The notes below the pieces were generated by a model that was given only the letters and a program-made list of their open reading frames with translations, was not told the DNA's origin and ran no database searches. This document shows positions 1-7,415 of a stretch of 40,063 nt of DNA, in pieces. A program made the position numbers and the translations under genes. Source of the stretch: Butyrivibrio proteoclasticus (lineage in GTDB: Bacteria > Bacillota > Clostridia > Lachnospirales > Lachnospiraceae); the NCBI RefSeq assembly GCF_900115735.1, contig NZ_FOXO01000033.1, positions 1-40,063 on the forward strand, in the 5' to 3' direction. Each line of letters starts with the position of its first letter. Within the stretch, counting starts at the first letter, position 1.

Positions 1-1
1 G

Positions 2-88
2 CTGCGTAGCGATTGCTTTGATAGCGTTATCAACTACACCTTTGAGAGAGTGCAGACGGAATTTGATAAGTTTGTAGATTCGAACTGA
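2..88 (+). CDS. C-terminal end of a truncated unknown protein
   Basis: An open frame enters from the window edge and ends at TGA 86-88. It gives 28 residues rich in charged and aromatic amino acids, with the stretch VINYTFERVQTEF and the end VDSN. No conserved motif is visible and I do not recognise the family. The frame reads like real coding sequence (no low-complexity run, no in-frame stop), but it is too short to assign. What follows is AT-rich non-coding sequence leading into a repeat at 212, so this is either the natural 3' end of the left neighbour or a remnant. Confidence 0.45.
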   Translation: MRSDCFDSVINYTFERVQTEFDKFVDSN

Positions 89-211
89 TAAATTCCTGTT
101 TGCCGGGATAATGTGATAGTAAGTTTTACCGGAAGATAATCTTACAAAAGACAGACAAAGATTTAATGAGTAGAAAGTAAAATCAGAGTATTATTTTTGA
201 TTGCGGTTATT

Positions 212-600
212 AAAGTTGCCACCAGCAGCATACAGTAGCCCTGAGCTTTCTACCGTACGCAGCAGGTAAACAGCAACTCGCCTTACAAATGCCCAAAACA
301 AGGCATTTAAGACAGTAAGAAAGTTCTCAAAGAGATAATCACCTGCTATTGCAGAATTTTATTTCTTTGGAAATATTCAAAGATCTATTGCCGGAAGCCA
401 TTGTGGCTTCCGGTTTTCTATTTAAGTCGTTCCTATTCGGGAATTAAAAATTTCACTTTACAATTCTATAAGATGCTTCAAATACCCTATTTAGGCATGT
501 CAGTTGGCTTGTGTTTCTGAGTGTTCTTGACTACAAATCTTGTTTTATACTGTTTGAGTCAATGATCGCAGAGTGTCAGATGACTGCAAATCCGGTCTTA
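212..600 (+). repeat. Long repeat, copy 1 (structured leader, terminator, start of dyad array)
   Basis: This segment recurs at 7025-7415. The 5' part (212-360) is about 80-90% identical by eye, and the part from about 405 to 580 is nearly identical. In order it holds: an outer pairing of AGTTGC (214-219) with GCAACT further on; a short conserved hairpin motif ATCAYCTGCTATTGCAG around 340-356; a terminator-like hairpin at 391-418; about 110 nt of conserved spacer; and the first units of a dyad array. No conserved reading frame runs through it. The layout suggests a non-coding RNA or a non-autonomous mobile module rather than a gene. I do not recognise a named RNA family. Confidence 0.7.
391..418 (+). 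terminator. Terminator hairpin inside repeat copy 1
   Basis: CCGGAAGCC pairs perfectly with GGCTTCCGG across a six-base loop and is followed by TTTTCT. The hairpin is kept in the second repeat copy (7204), so it belongs to the repeat and probably ends an RNA starting at or before 212. Confidence 0.7.
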
Positions 601-722
601 TTCAAAATGAGTCAATTTAAGGCTAAGTAGCTAGTTGACTTCATTTCTACTAATGCTCTATTTGAATCATATTCTGATGAAAAAATTGACCTATTCTTAA
701 TAAAAACTTATTTGAATCAATT
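527..722 (+). repeat. Dyad array A: four TTGAC...GTCAA units
   Basis: Units start at 527, 580 (with one base lost), 635 and 686. Each is about 36 nt, starting TTGAC and ending GTCAA or the close variants ATCAA/ATCAT, with about 26 nt between the arms and 15-19 nt between units. Unit 1 and its spacer are identical to the first unit of array B at 7339. Units 3 and 4 are more diverged. No terminator is obvious after the last unit. The remaining sequence to 833 is AT-rich and shows nothing else I can support. Confidence 0.65.
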
Positions 723-833
723 CATAATCTCCTAAAGAAAACAATTTAAATAAAAGAAAACAGCTTCAATACAAGAAAATACTTATTATTATCACCAATC
801 GAAAGAAAATATAAAAGAAAAGAGGACAAATAA

Positions 834-1113
834 TTGCATGGATTAAGAGAAATGCTTTTACAGGAGCAAAAGCACCTGCGAGGCATAATAGCTAATACAA
901 GAGAAAAAGATATTGCTACGCCTGAAGGGCGACTTCGCATATCAGTTGATGATGGACAAGCCTGAATACGCCATCAAGGCGGTTAAAAAGCTCAATAGCT
1001 ATCAAATGAACGGGATACTTCCCGGAGAGCGCTTGATCCTTACGTTTGAGACGGAACAGGATGTTTTGAATACGAGGATTGTCAGTGAATTGGCGGATAA
1101 ATATCTCAGGTGA
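834..1113 (+). pseudogene. Remnant of a hypothetical protein (head and tail with the middle deleted)
   Basis: Two coding fragments in different frames abut here. The first (about 834-965, ATG also at 852) contains ATPEGRLRIS and ends at TGA 963-965. The second (frame of 913-1113) contains YAIKAVKKLNSYQMNGILPG and ends DKYLR. From memory these match the head and tail of a family of roughly 300-residue hypothetical proteins common in Lachnospiraceae (tail pattern of the type NGI-PG-RLI-T-ET). The middle is missing and the frame changes near 950. Function is unknown. A purine-rich AGAGGA lies upstream of 834. I take it as a decayed gene. Confidence 0.5.
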
Positions 1114-1164
1114 ATATATGTTATTATAATATTGATCTGAGCGAAAGCTATTTGGATCACCGCA

Positions 1165-1192
1165 GGCGGGAAGAGTTTCCCGTCATTTTTTT
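1165..1192 (+). terminator. Rho-independent terminator
   Basis: GGCGGGAA pairs with TTCCCGTC across a four-base loop, followed by ATTTTTTT. It lies downstream of the remnant ending at 1113 and ahead of the gene at 1306. Confidence 0.75.
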
Positions 1193-1305
1193 GAGTAACA
1201 GTATGAAAGAATTAGGTAAGGCTTGCCTATTTTAATATGACTTTATTAAAATGTAAGAAAGCACCATGGAATAATATTGGATTAACCGATGAGAGAAGAT
1301 AGATT

Positions 1306-2361
1306 ATGGACAAATCATGGTCAGAAAACAATAAAGAAATACAGAAATTGCTGACGAAGGAAGCAACCTTTAAAGATGCTATAAAGAAGCTTTTGGCTTT
1401 CCGGGAGGAAATGTTTGAGCAGATTACTCAGATTGTGAGTGGATACCCGGATGAGGCCTTTGACAAAATGCCTTTTGCGGGTGCAGATGGATATCACAGT
1501 AAAACCCTTGCCTATTCTATCTGGCATATTTTCAGGATTGAAGATATAGTTGCCCATGAGATGATAGCAGGGGATAGTCAAATCCTTTTTACACATGACT
1601 TTCATAATCGCATTGGCGCACCTATTATTACTACGGGTAATGAACTTCAGGGAAACGAGATTGCAGAGTTTTCAGAAAAACTGAATATTAAAGAACTATA
1701 TCTGTATGTAAAAGCTGTAAAGGAGTCTACGGATCAGATTCTTGGAGATCTGACATACAAGGATTTAAAGCAAAAATTCGGCGGCGATGTAAAGGAAAAA
1801 CTTATCCGCAGTAAATGTGTCAGTGAGAATGAGAATGCCTTTTGGCTGATTGATTACTGGTGCGGAAAGGATATAAAAGGACTGATTCAGATGCCATTTT
1901 GCCGTCACTGGATCATGCATATCGAAGCCATGCGCCGCATCAAGAATAAACTCTGCAAGATAGCACGAAAGGGTGTTGATCCTGTTGCTTATTGTGGCTT
2001 TTCCTGTAATCACTGTTTCCTTTCAGAGTGGTGCGGATCATGCAGAACGAAGTACAATGTCTGCTCTTTTGCCACCTGTGCTGAGGACAGAATATGTCCG
2101 AATGTGAAATGCTGTAAGGAAAAAGATTTGGACGGATGTTATGAGTGTGATGAACTCGAAAAATGCAATAAAGGGTTCTATATTCCATCAAATGACGGAG
2201 CAAATGCAGCAAAGGCTCAGGCATTATATATAAGGAAATACGGAAAGAAAGAGTTCTTAAAGGTTCATGACAGACTACATGAGAAGTATGACTTCCAAAA
2301 GACACAGGAAGTTTTGGGACAGGATTATAAGGAAGGACTGAGAATTCTGGAGGAAACTTGA
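1306..2361 (+). CDS. DinB-like / DUF3795 cysteine-rich fusion protein
   Basis: A 351-residue protein in two parts. Residues about 20-215 look like a DinB/YfiT-type four-helix bundle, with histidine contexts such as SIWHIF and RHWIMHIEA that in this fold bind a metal. From Cys230 to about residue 290 there is a dense cysteine cluster starting CGFSCNHC, typical of the DUF3795 zinc-ribbon-like domain. DinB-fold proteins include thiol-dependent transferases; the job of DUF3795 is not known. The gene stands alone, and its stop codon overlaps the -35 box of a downstream RNA promoter. Reaction and substrate cannot be told from sequence. A role in stress or metal handling is only a guess. Confidence 0.8.
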   Translation: MDKSWSENNKEIQKLLTKEATFKDAIKKLLAFREEMFEQITQIVSGYPDEAFDKMPFAGADGYHSKTLAYSIWHIFRIEDIVAHEMIAGDSQILFTHDFHNRIGAPIITTGNELQGNEIAEFSEKLNIKELYLYVKAVKESTDQILGDLTYKDLKQKFGGDVKEKLIRSKCVSENENAFWLIDYWCGKDIKGLIQMPFCRHWIMHIEAMRRIKNKLCKIARKGVDPVAYCGFSCNHCFLSEWCGSCRTKYNVCSFATCAEDRICPNVKCCKEKDLDGCYECDELEKCNKGFYIPSNDGANAAKAQALYIRKYGKKEFLKVHDRLHEKYDFQKTQEVLGQDYKEGLRILEET

Positions 2362-2385
2362 AAAAGCCTATAAATATGCTATTAT
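2358..2385 (+). promoter_or_regulatory. Sigma-A promoter of structured RNA, copy 1
   Basis: TTGAAA (2358-2363), a 16-nt spacer and TATTAT (2380-2385). The whole box region is repeated almost without change ahead of copy 2 at 13386, which supports real use. The -35 overlaps the stop codon of the upstream gene. Confidence 0.7.
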
Positions 2386-2391
2386 ATCAAT

Positions 2392-2560
2392 AACAGAGTT
2401 GCCAGGTGCGAATATCACTTGGGACCTAGCCGAGCGTGGAGCTTGGCTATTCTATTAAAGGTGATGCACAGCCATACAAATGAGCGAGTTAAATAGTGGA
2501 TGCGCTGTGGAATCTTGAGATGCCCATGGCTAAGGGAGTTCAAGTGTGGACTCCCTTTTT
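2392..2560 (+). ncRNA. Structured non-coding RNA, copy 1 (unknown family)
   Basis: About 170 nt between a promoter and a terminator (GGGAGTTC/GGACTCCC plus T-run, 2534-2560). It is about 85% identical to 13420-13588. Visible helices: CAGGTG/CACTTG near the start; TAGCC..GGCTA over an AGC/GCT core; CACAGC/GCTGTG; and GCTGTGG/CCATGGC near the 3' end. The last helix is GCTATGG/CCATAGC in copy 2, so both sides changed together. The terminator stem changed likewise. CACAGC and CCATGGC compete for the same strand, so the fold may switch. No reading frame is conserved. It does not match 6S RNA, tmRNA, SRP RNA, RNase P or a riboswitch that I know. Confidence 0.7.
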
Positions 2561-2579
2561 GATTACATATAAAAGCACG

Positions 2580-2610
2580 CATTGCGAGCAATGGAAAGGC
2601 ATGATATAAT
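2580..2610 (+). promoter_or_regulatory. Promoter with palindromic operator for the XRE gene
   Basis: TTGCGA (2582-2587), a 17-nt spacer and TATAAT (2605-2610). The palindrome CATTGCGAGCAATG (2580-2593) covers the -35, and a half-site CATTGCG recurs at 2621. This is the usual layout for autorepression by a small HTH protein, here probably the one encoded at 2641. Confidence 0.6.
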
Positions 2611-2640
2611 TCACTTAACGCATTGCGTGGAGGTGCAATT

Positions 2641-2853
2641 ATGGATATAGCGGAGAGAATTAAACAACTAAGGGAGAGCACAGGAGAAACAAGAAAAGAG
2701 TTTTCATTTCACACAGGTATTCCGGTTCGCACTTTAGAGGATTGGGAAGCGGGACGTAGAACTCCTCCGGAGTATATTCCGAGGCTGATTGCTTATCAGA
2801 TTGAATATGAGAAGGTGATGAAAAGTAGAGGACAAGATGATGAACAAAAATGA
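2641..2853 (+). CDS. Small XRE/Cro-type HTH regulator
   Basis: A 70-residue protein made almost wholly of one helix-turn-helix of the Cro/CI type (residues about 5-55, with TRKEFSFHTGIPVRTLEDWE as the recognition part). The ATG at 2641 is chosen because GGAGGTG lies seven bases upstream; a TTG at 2623 would also be open. The palindrome over its own promoter suggests autorepression. It overlaps the next gene by 17 bases, so the two are probably translated together. Such small HTH genes often precede toxins or mobile-element genes. The partner here is a broken RhuM gene, so the regulator may now be an orphan. Confidence 0.75.
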   Translation: MDIAERIKQLRESTGETRKEFSFHTGIPVRTLEDWEAGRRTPPEYIPRLIAYQIEYEKVMKSRGQDDEQK

Positions 2854-3409
2854 AATAGTATTGTTTGAATCTAAAGATAAGAAAGTGGCATTATCGGTTC
2901 CGATGGATGGTAATACAGTTTGGCTAAATCAAGCGCAGATGACAGAATTGTTTGAAGTTGATAGAACCGTAATAACAAGACATGTTAATAATACATTCAA
3001 AGAAAAAGAACTCTTGAAGGAAAGCAATGTGCAAAAAATGCACATTGCAAATTCAGATAAGCCCGTCCAGTTTTACAGCCTCGATGTAATTATTTCTGTT
3101 GGGTATCGCGTGAAGTCTCAACGAGGAACAGAGTTTAGACAGTGGGCTAACCATCTATTTACCCTTCAGAACGGAAGAGATGTTCTGGGAAAAGAGTTTG
3201 CGGATGTAGAGGTGCGCCGATACGAGGATTCTCTTCATGTTACAAATATAGATGATCTTGCAGATTACCTTCAGAGTCTGAAGGTTCTTCATGGCATTGG
3301 AACTATGGAAAGAGAAGAGATTCTTAATATGCTGCTACCTCATGTAGAAGGTGGAGCCATCAATCTTCAGAAGGAATATGGAACTTTCATAGCACAGGGG
3401 ATAAAGTAA
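2837..3409 (+). pseudogene. RhuM-family head fused in frame to a methyltransferase tail
   Basis: Residues 1 to about 105 are a clear RhuM (virulence-associated, DUF4062/Fic-neighbour type) N-terminus: TVWLNQAQMTELFEVDRTVI, then YSLDVIISVGYRVKSQRGTEF and FRQWAN. Normal RhuM proteins run to roughly 330 residues, but here the family signal stops at RQWA. The rest, FTLQNGRDVLG through EYGTFIAQGIK, resembles the C-terminal end of class I SAM-dependent methyltransferases, from memory of that family's tail. The frame stays open across the join, giving a 190-residue chimera. It may be expressed with the XRE gene that overlaps its start, but neither parent function is likely. An ATG at 2840 is an alternative start. 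Confidence 0.6.
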
Positions 3410-3504
3410 GTGGACCCGGGAGCAAAAGGTACTATATCTTTTCTGACAAGTTTGTGGTAGGTTCAAAGTAGGTAAAGTTATTCGCATTTGAAAGGAGACC
3501 TGCC

Positions 3505-3978
3505 ATGAAGAATATAAGACTGGTTCTAATCGGTGAATTGATACTGTTCATTGCGGTATTTATGATGACTGTATTAGGTGGAAGCTGGGGGATGTCTGCT
3601 GTCTTATGGTTCCTTGACTTGCCATCAATACTGCTTATAGTACTAATCTTTGTTCCGGGATTACTTATCATGGGGGAATGGAAGAATTTCTTAAAAGCAT
3701 TTTCAGTTGGCATCAGGCCATTTAGTCTGTTGGAACTGAAAAATATAATAGGCGCTGTCGATGCGGCACAGAAGCTTACTATATATGCAGCTCTTTTTGC
3801 AATAATCATATCAGGAGTTCTGTTGATGGGACGATTAGACGATCCATATATGATAGGTCCCAATTTGGCAGTCTGTTTTCTGGCCGGATTATATGCAGTT
3901 ATTATTGAGTTTTTGCTTCTTCCACTGAGGCTGAATGCAGAGCGGAAGATGAATGAAGAAATGGATCTGGGAGAATGA
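3505..3978 (+). CDS. Small four-helix membrane protein
   Basis: A 157-residue integral membrane protein with four hydrophobic segments at about residues 5-28, 35-57, 90-112 and 116-138, and a charged cytoplasmic end rich in Glu, Arg and Lys. It has a good ribosome site (AAGGAG, nine bases before ATG). It overlaps the next gene, an HTH protein, by four bases (ATGA), so the two form an operon. The second half recalls the membrane part of MotA-type channel subunits, but no signature is clear enough to claim it. It may be a sensor or partner for the HTH protein. Function unknown. Confidence 0.65.
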   Translation: MKNIRLVLIGELILFIAVFMMTVLGGSWGMSAVLWFLDLPSILLIVLIFVPGLLIMGEWKNFLKAFSVGIRPFSLLELKNIIGAVDAAQKLTIYAALFAIIISGVLLMGRLDDPYMIGPNLAVCFLAGLYAVIIEFLLLPLRLNAERKMNEEMDLGE

Positions 3979-4214
3979 CGAAAAATGAGATAACAAAACA
4001 GCAGTATCTCAAAGTCGCTCAGAAATACAGCTTTACTAGACGTGAACTGGAGCTGGGCTTTCTGAAGGTGTCCGGTTTTTCAAATAGAAGAATAGCATTT
4101 ATGCTTGGAATATCGGAGCAGACTGTTAAGAATCATTTTACGCATATTTATGAGAAAGCGTGGGTTCCGGGAAGAAAGGAATTCCAGGAATTGTTTGTAA
4201 ATAATCAGGACTAA
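3975..4214 (+). CDS. LuxR/GerE-type HTH regulator
   Basis: A 79-residue protein that is essentially a single LuxR-type DNA-binding domain. The pattern FTRRELELGFLKVSGFSNR, then IAFMLGISEQTVKNHFTHIY, is the classic GerE four-helix HTH. There is no receiver or ligand domain, so it must be controlled by level or by a partner, plausibly the membrane protein whose stop codon it overlaps (ATGA). In Firmicutes, paired small membrane protein and LuxR-HTH genes of this layout are seen, usually without assigned function. Targets are unknown. A strong terminator follows at 4254. Confidence 0.75.
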   Translation: MTKNEITKQQYLKVAQKYSFTRRELELGFLKVSGFSNRRIAFMLGISEQTVKNHFTHIYEKAWVPGRKEFQELFVNNQD

Positions 4215-4253
4215 ATGAACCTGGGGGACGGGGTTAATTACAAGAGTAAAAAT

Positions 4254-4282
4254 AAAACTTTCCACAGCGGAAAGTTTTTCTT
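4254..4282 (+). terminator. Rho-independent terminator
   Basis: AAAACTTTCC pairs with GGAAAGTTTT across ACAGC, followed by TCTTTT. It closes the membrane-protein/LuxR operon. Confidence 0.8.
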
Positions 4283-4367
4283 TTACAACTAGTACAACAA
4301 GTGTATTATACTAAGTGTGAGTTCCATATAGAATGAAGTCATGAAAACAAGTAAGGAGGCTTCAGAT

Positions 4368-5714
4368 ATGGAACAGAACAGGAAAATGTATGGGGAAATC
4401 ATTAAGGAACGTGAATATAGAAAGCTGATTTTTGCTACGGTTATCAACCGATTTGGTGATTCTGTAGATGCAATCGCTTTTACATGGCTGGTTTATCAGA
4501 TTACACACAGCGCAGCATGGTCAGCAATAGTTTTTGCACTTAATACACTTCCAAACGTGGTGGTTCAGCCCTTTGCAGGAGCTATTGTTGAGAAGATGGA
4601 CAAGAAGCATGTGATTGTAGCAACACATCTTCTTAGAGCAGTCATTATTACATTGTTTGCACTTCTATATAGAGCAGGCCTGATGAATGCACTGGTTATG
4701 GCAATCTTTACTTTGGTCATCACAACAGTGGAGTCCTTTAATCTTCCTGCAACTTCAGCATTTACAATGCAGGTGGTCAAGAAAGAACATATGACCTGCG
4801 GAATGAGTCTTAATTCCATGCTTTCAAGTGCTGCATCATTGGCAGGTACAGGTGCTGCCAGCGTAATCATTGCAACAGCAGGTGTTTCTGCAGCAATGAT
4901 GATTGATGTAGTAACTTTTGCAGTTGCAGCGGCTCTTATCGGTGCAATGAAGGCTGGGAGAGCAAAAGTTACCGAAGCGGCACAAAATGAAGCATCCAAG
5001 ACAACATCCGCTACCGGAGAAACAGAGAACAAAATAGAGCAGAGTAAAATTGAATTCTTTTTAGACGGCTTTAGATATGTGGCAAGCTCACGAGTTATCT
5101 GTAATTATGGTTTACTTGCAGTTGCCCTTAACTTCATGCTCATTCCTATAAATGCACTTCAGGCACCAATTGCCAGCGAGATTTTCAAGATGGGCGGAGA
5201 AATCCTTAGTATTGCAGGTGCATTTGCTGCAATTGGAGGTATTGCAGGATCCGCACTCGTACCGGTTCTTTCACAGAAGCTTTCACCACTTAAGATGATC
5301 ATGCTTGGAACCTCTCTTCTCGGAGCAGGAATGCTTGGAATGGCATGCGGTGGAGTTTTTGCTGGAAATAATATTGCTTGTTATGTGGACGTAGCAGCTT
5401 CATTTTTTGTCATGATGGTGGCAGCTTCAATCATAGGCGGTACAATCAATATCCAGTTTATGAAAAATGCTGATCCAAAATATATTGCAAGAGCAGCCGC
5501 AGTAATGGGCGCTTGCGGAACAGCATGTATGCCTGTGGGTTCACTTCTTTTAAGCGCAGTTGTGACTAAGGTCAGCACAGGAGCAATTCTTGTATTCTGC
5601 GTGATTTTTGCAATAGCTATTCTTGCAATCTTAGTCTTTGTAAAGCCACAGATGGAGATTGAGGAAGGCTCCCTTGGAATTAAAAACGAGAAAGTATCAG
5701 CAAATTTAGTATAA
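4368..5714 (+). CDS. MFS transporter (MFS_3 / drug-exporter type)
   Basis: A 448-residue major facilitator protein with about 12 hydrophobic segments in two halves, split by a hydrophilic loop around residues 205-235. The N-terminal NRFGDSVDAIAFTWLVYQIT is typical of the MFS_3 group (enterobactin exporter EntS and macrolide or drug exporters). The ATG at 4368 is preferred because AAGGAGG lies nine bases before it; an in-frame ATG at 4341 lacks such a site. It probably exports a small molecule by proton antiport, substrate unknown. The HTH/TPR regulator 26 bases downstream is likely co-transcribed and may control it. Confidence 0.85.
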   Translation: MEQNRKMYGEIIKEREYRKLIFATVINRFGDSVDAIAFTWLVYQITHSAAWSAIVFALNTLPNVVVQPFAGAIVEKMDKKHVIVATHLLRAVIITLFALLYRAGLMNALVMAIFTLVITTVESFNLPATSAFTMQVVKKEHMTCGMSLNSMLSSAASLAGTGAASVIIATAGVSAAMMIDVVTFAVAAALIGAMKAGRAKVTEAAQNEASKTTSATGETENKIEQSKIEFFLDGFRYVASSRVICNYGLLAVALNFMLIPINALQAPIASEIFKMGGEILSIAGAFAAIGGIAGSALVPVLSQKLSPLKMIMLGTSLLGAGMLGMACGGVFAGNNIACYVDVAASFFVMMVAASIIGGTINIQFMKNADPKYIARAAAVMGACGTACMPVGSLLLSAVVTKVSTGAILVFCVIFAIAILAILVFVKPQMEIEEGSLGIKNEKVSANLV

Positions 5715-5740
5715 AAATTCTTTCGTTGAAGGAGTTTGCA

Positions 5741-6853
5741 ATGCAGATAAAGCTTAATGAAAACATAAAGAAGTACCGAAAGAGCATGAATCTGACCCAG
5801 GAAGAACTGGCGGAAGCCTTTGGAGTTACGGTTGGAGCTGTATCAAAATGGGAAAGCGGCAGTAATGTGCCGGATATTCTAACTCTTATGCAGCTGGCAG
5901 ACTTTTTTAGTATTTCTGTCGATGTGCTTCTGGGCTATAGCATGTCCTCCAAGAACGTCAAAGATATTTCTGACAGGCTGGATGCTCTTTTACATGAGGA
6001 TAAATATGACGAGGCTATCATTGAGGCAGAAAAAGCGCTGGTTAGATATCCGGGTAATTTTAAGATTCTCACAAGCTGTGCGGACACATACCATATCGTT
6101 TCATCGATGAAAGATTTGAAGGATTATCGGGACAAAGCAATCGAACTTTATGAGTCGTCTCTTCGCTATATTTCACAGAGTGACAATCCGGAGCAGGAAA
6201 CCTTTGGCATTAAATATCGCATAGCAACTATAAAAGGTCGTGATAACCCTGAGAAATCTCTTGAGGAGTTTAAAAAGATAAATTATCAGGGGATAGCAGA
6301 CATCAATATAGCTAACATTTTAAGAATGACGGGCAAGCCTGAGGAAGCAATGGAGGTTTATACAAGAGTTCTGGTTTCAATTCTAGTCAAAACCTTGGAG
6401 TTTTCTACAGAAATGTTTATGGTGCTGGTTTCTATGGACAATACGAAGGCATACAAGGAAGCTTGCGAGATTATGGATTGGTATATGACTATAGTAGATG
6501 CTACCAGTACTGACATGAGCAAGAACAGCTATCTTTCCAAGATGAAGATCATGGGGCTTGTCTTTAAAGCGTTGGTTCTTACCTGTCTCAAAAATGAGGA
6601 TGAAATGAAAACCTGCATTGATACAGCCTTAGAAATAGCAAAGCAGTACGACAAAAATCCTTCAAATGATTTTGCCGGCAAAATCAAATTCTGGCATGGA
6701 AGTAAGGATTATCACATTTCTCTATATGATAATTTTGGTGTTGGAGCCGTGGTCGGCATCGATAATCTTTTTAATATGGGACCTAAAGTGCTGCCTCCTA
6801 AGGTTATAAAAAAGATGGAAATAGCGCTTGAATACTGGAATAGCGTAAAATAG
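5741..6853 (+). CDS. XRE-HTH regulator with TPR-like C-terminal region
   Basis: A 370-residue protein. Residues about 5-60 form a Cro/CI helix-turn-helix (LTQEELAEAFGVTVGAVSKW, then ESGSNVPDI). The rest is alpha-helical with tetratricopeptide-like repeats (for example KYDEAIIEAEKALVRYPGN and NILRMTGKPEEAMEVYTRVL). This is the layout of peptide-sensing RRNPP-like and related regulators, where the TPR part binds a signal. The ATG at 5741 follows GAAGGAG at good spacing; a TTG at 5726 is also open. It lies just behind the MFS gene, so it may sense a compound that the transporter moves. No small peptide gene is evident nearby. Confidence 0.8.
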   Translation: MQIKLNENIKKYRKSMNLTQEELAEAFGVTVGAVSKWESGSNVPDILTLMQLADFFSISVDVLLGYSMSSKNVKDISDRLDALLHEDKYDEAIIEAEKALVRYPGNFKILTSCADTYHIVSSMKDLKDYRDKAIELYESSLRYISQSDNPEQETFGIKYRIATIKGRDNPEKSLEEFKKINYQGIADINIANILRMTGKPEEAMEVYTRVLVSILVKTLEFSTEMFMVLVSMDNTKAYKEACEIMDWYMTIVDATSTDMSKNSYLSKMKIMGLVFKALVLTCLKNEDEMKTCIDTALEIAKQYDKNPSNDFAGKIKFWHGSKDYHISLYDNFGVGAVVGIDNLFNMGPKVLPPKVIKKMEIALEYWNSVK

Positions 6854-6931
6854 ACTGATTATGAAGAGTTAAAAAAGTATTTTCTCTTTCGCCGGAGGCA
6901 TCATATTTGAGTAAAGAAGGGGTATAGTCTG

Positions 6932-7051
6932 ATGAAAACAAGAGAAGAAGCGCTAAGCTATGATCTTGTCACAGATTCCCCAACCAAAAGAATATATGAA
7001 GCGGTAAAGAAAATTCCAAAAGGGAAAGTTGCCACCAGCCGCATACAGTAG
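6932..7051 (+). pseudogene. N-terminal fragment of an MGMT/Atl-like alkyltransferase domain
   Basis: The frame opens with ATG 6932 behind AAGAAGGGG and encodes 39 residues. The stretch IYEAVKKIPKGKVAT is the hallmark start of the methylated-DNA-cysteine methyltransferase and Atl fold (normally followed by Y-G-x-I-A). After GKVAT the sequence runs straight into the long repeat (copy 2) and stops at TAG 7049. The conserved helix-turn-helix and the PCHR active site are absent, so the gene is inactive. The join is where the repeat entered or where a deletion ended. Confidence 0.65.
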
Positions 7052-7415
7052 CCCTGAGCTTTCTTGCGTACGCAGCAGGTAACCAGCAACTCGTCCTAGA
7101 AATGCCACAAACACAGCACTTAGGGCATTGAAAAAGTTTTCAAAGAGATAATCATCTGCTATTGCAGAATGTTGTTTCTTTGGAAATATTCAAAAATCTA
7201 TTACCGGAAGCCCAGGTGGCTTCTGGTTTTCTATTTAAGTCGTTCCTATTCGGAAATTAAAAATTTCACTTTACAATTCTATAAGATGCTTCAAATACCT
7301 ATTTAGGCATGTCAGTTGGCTTGTGTTTCTGAGTGTTCTTGACTACAAATCTTGTTTTATACTGTTTGAGTCAATGATCGCAGAGTGTCAGATTGACTGC
7401 AATTCCAAGATTATT
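7025..7415 (+). repeat. Long repeat, copy 2
   Basis: The second copy of the segment at 212-600, with the same order: paired AGTTGC/GCAACT, the hairpin motif ATCAYCTGCTATTGCAG (7153-7169), a terminator at 7204, conserved spacer, and the start of a dyad array. The first 12 bases (AAAGTTGCCACC) double as codons of the interrupted MGMT-like gene, yet are also present in copy 1, where no such gene remains. Either copy 1 carried a scrap of the gene when it was duplicated, or the match is the edge of the repeat itself. Confidence 0.7.
7204..7230 (+). terminator. Terminator hairpin inside repeat copy 2
   Basis: CCGGAAGCC pairs with GGCTTCTGG (one wobble pair), followed by TTTTCT. It is equivalent to the hairpin at 391. 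Confidence 0.65.

Noticed and set aside
2392..2560. 6S RNA, SRP RNA or riboswitch
   Set aside because: No long closed stem with a central bubble, no SRP domain IV signature and no known aptamer core. It has its own terminator ahead of an independent promoter for the next gene.
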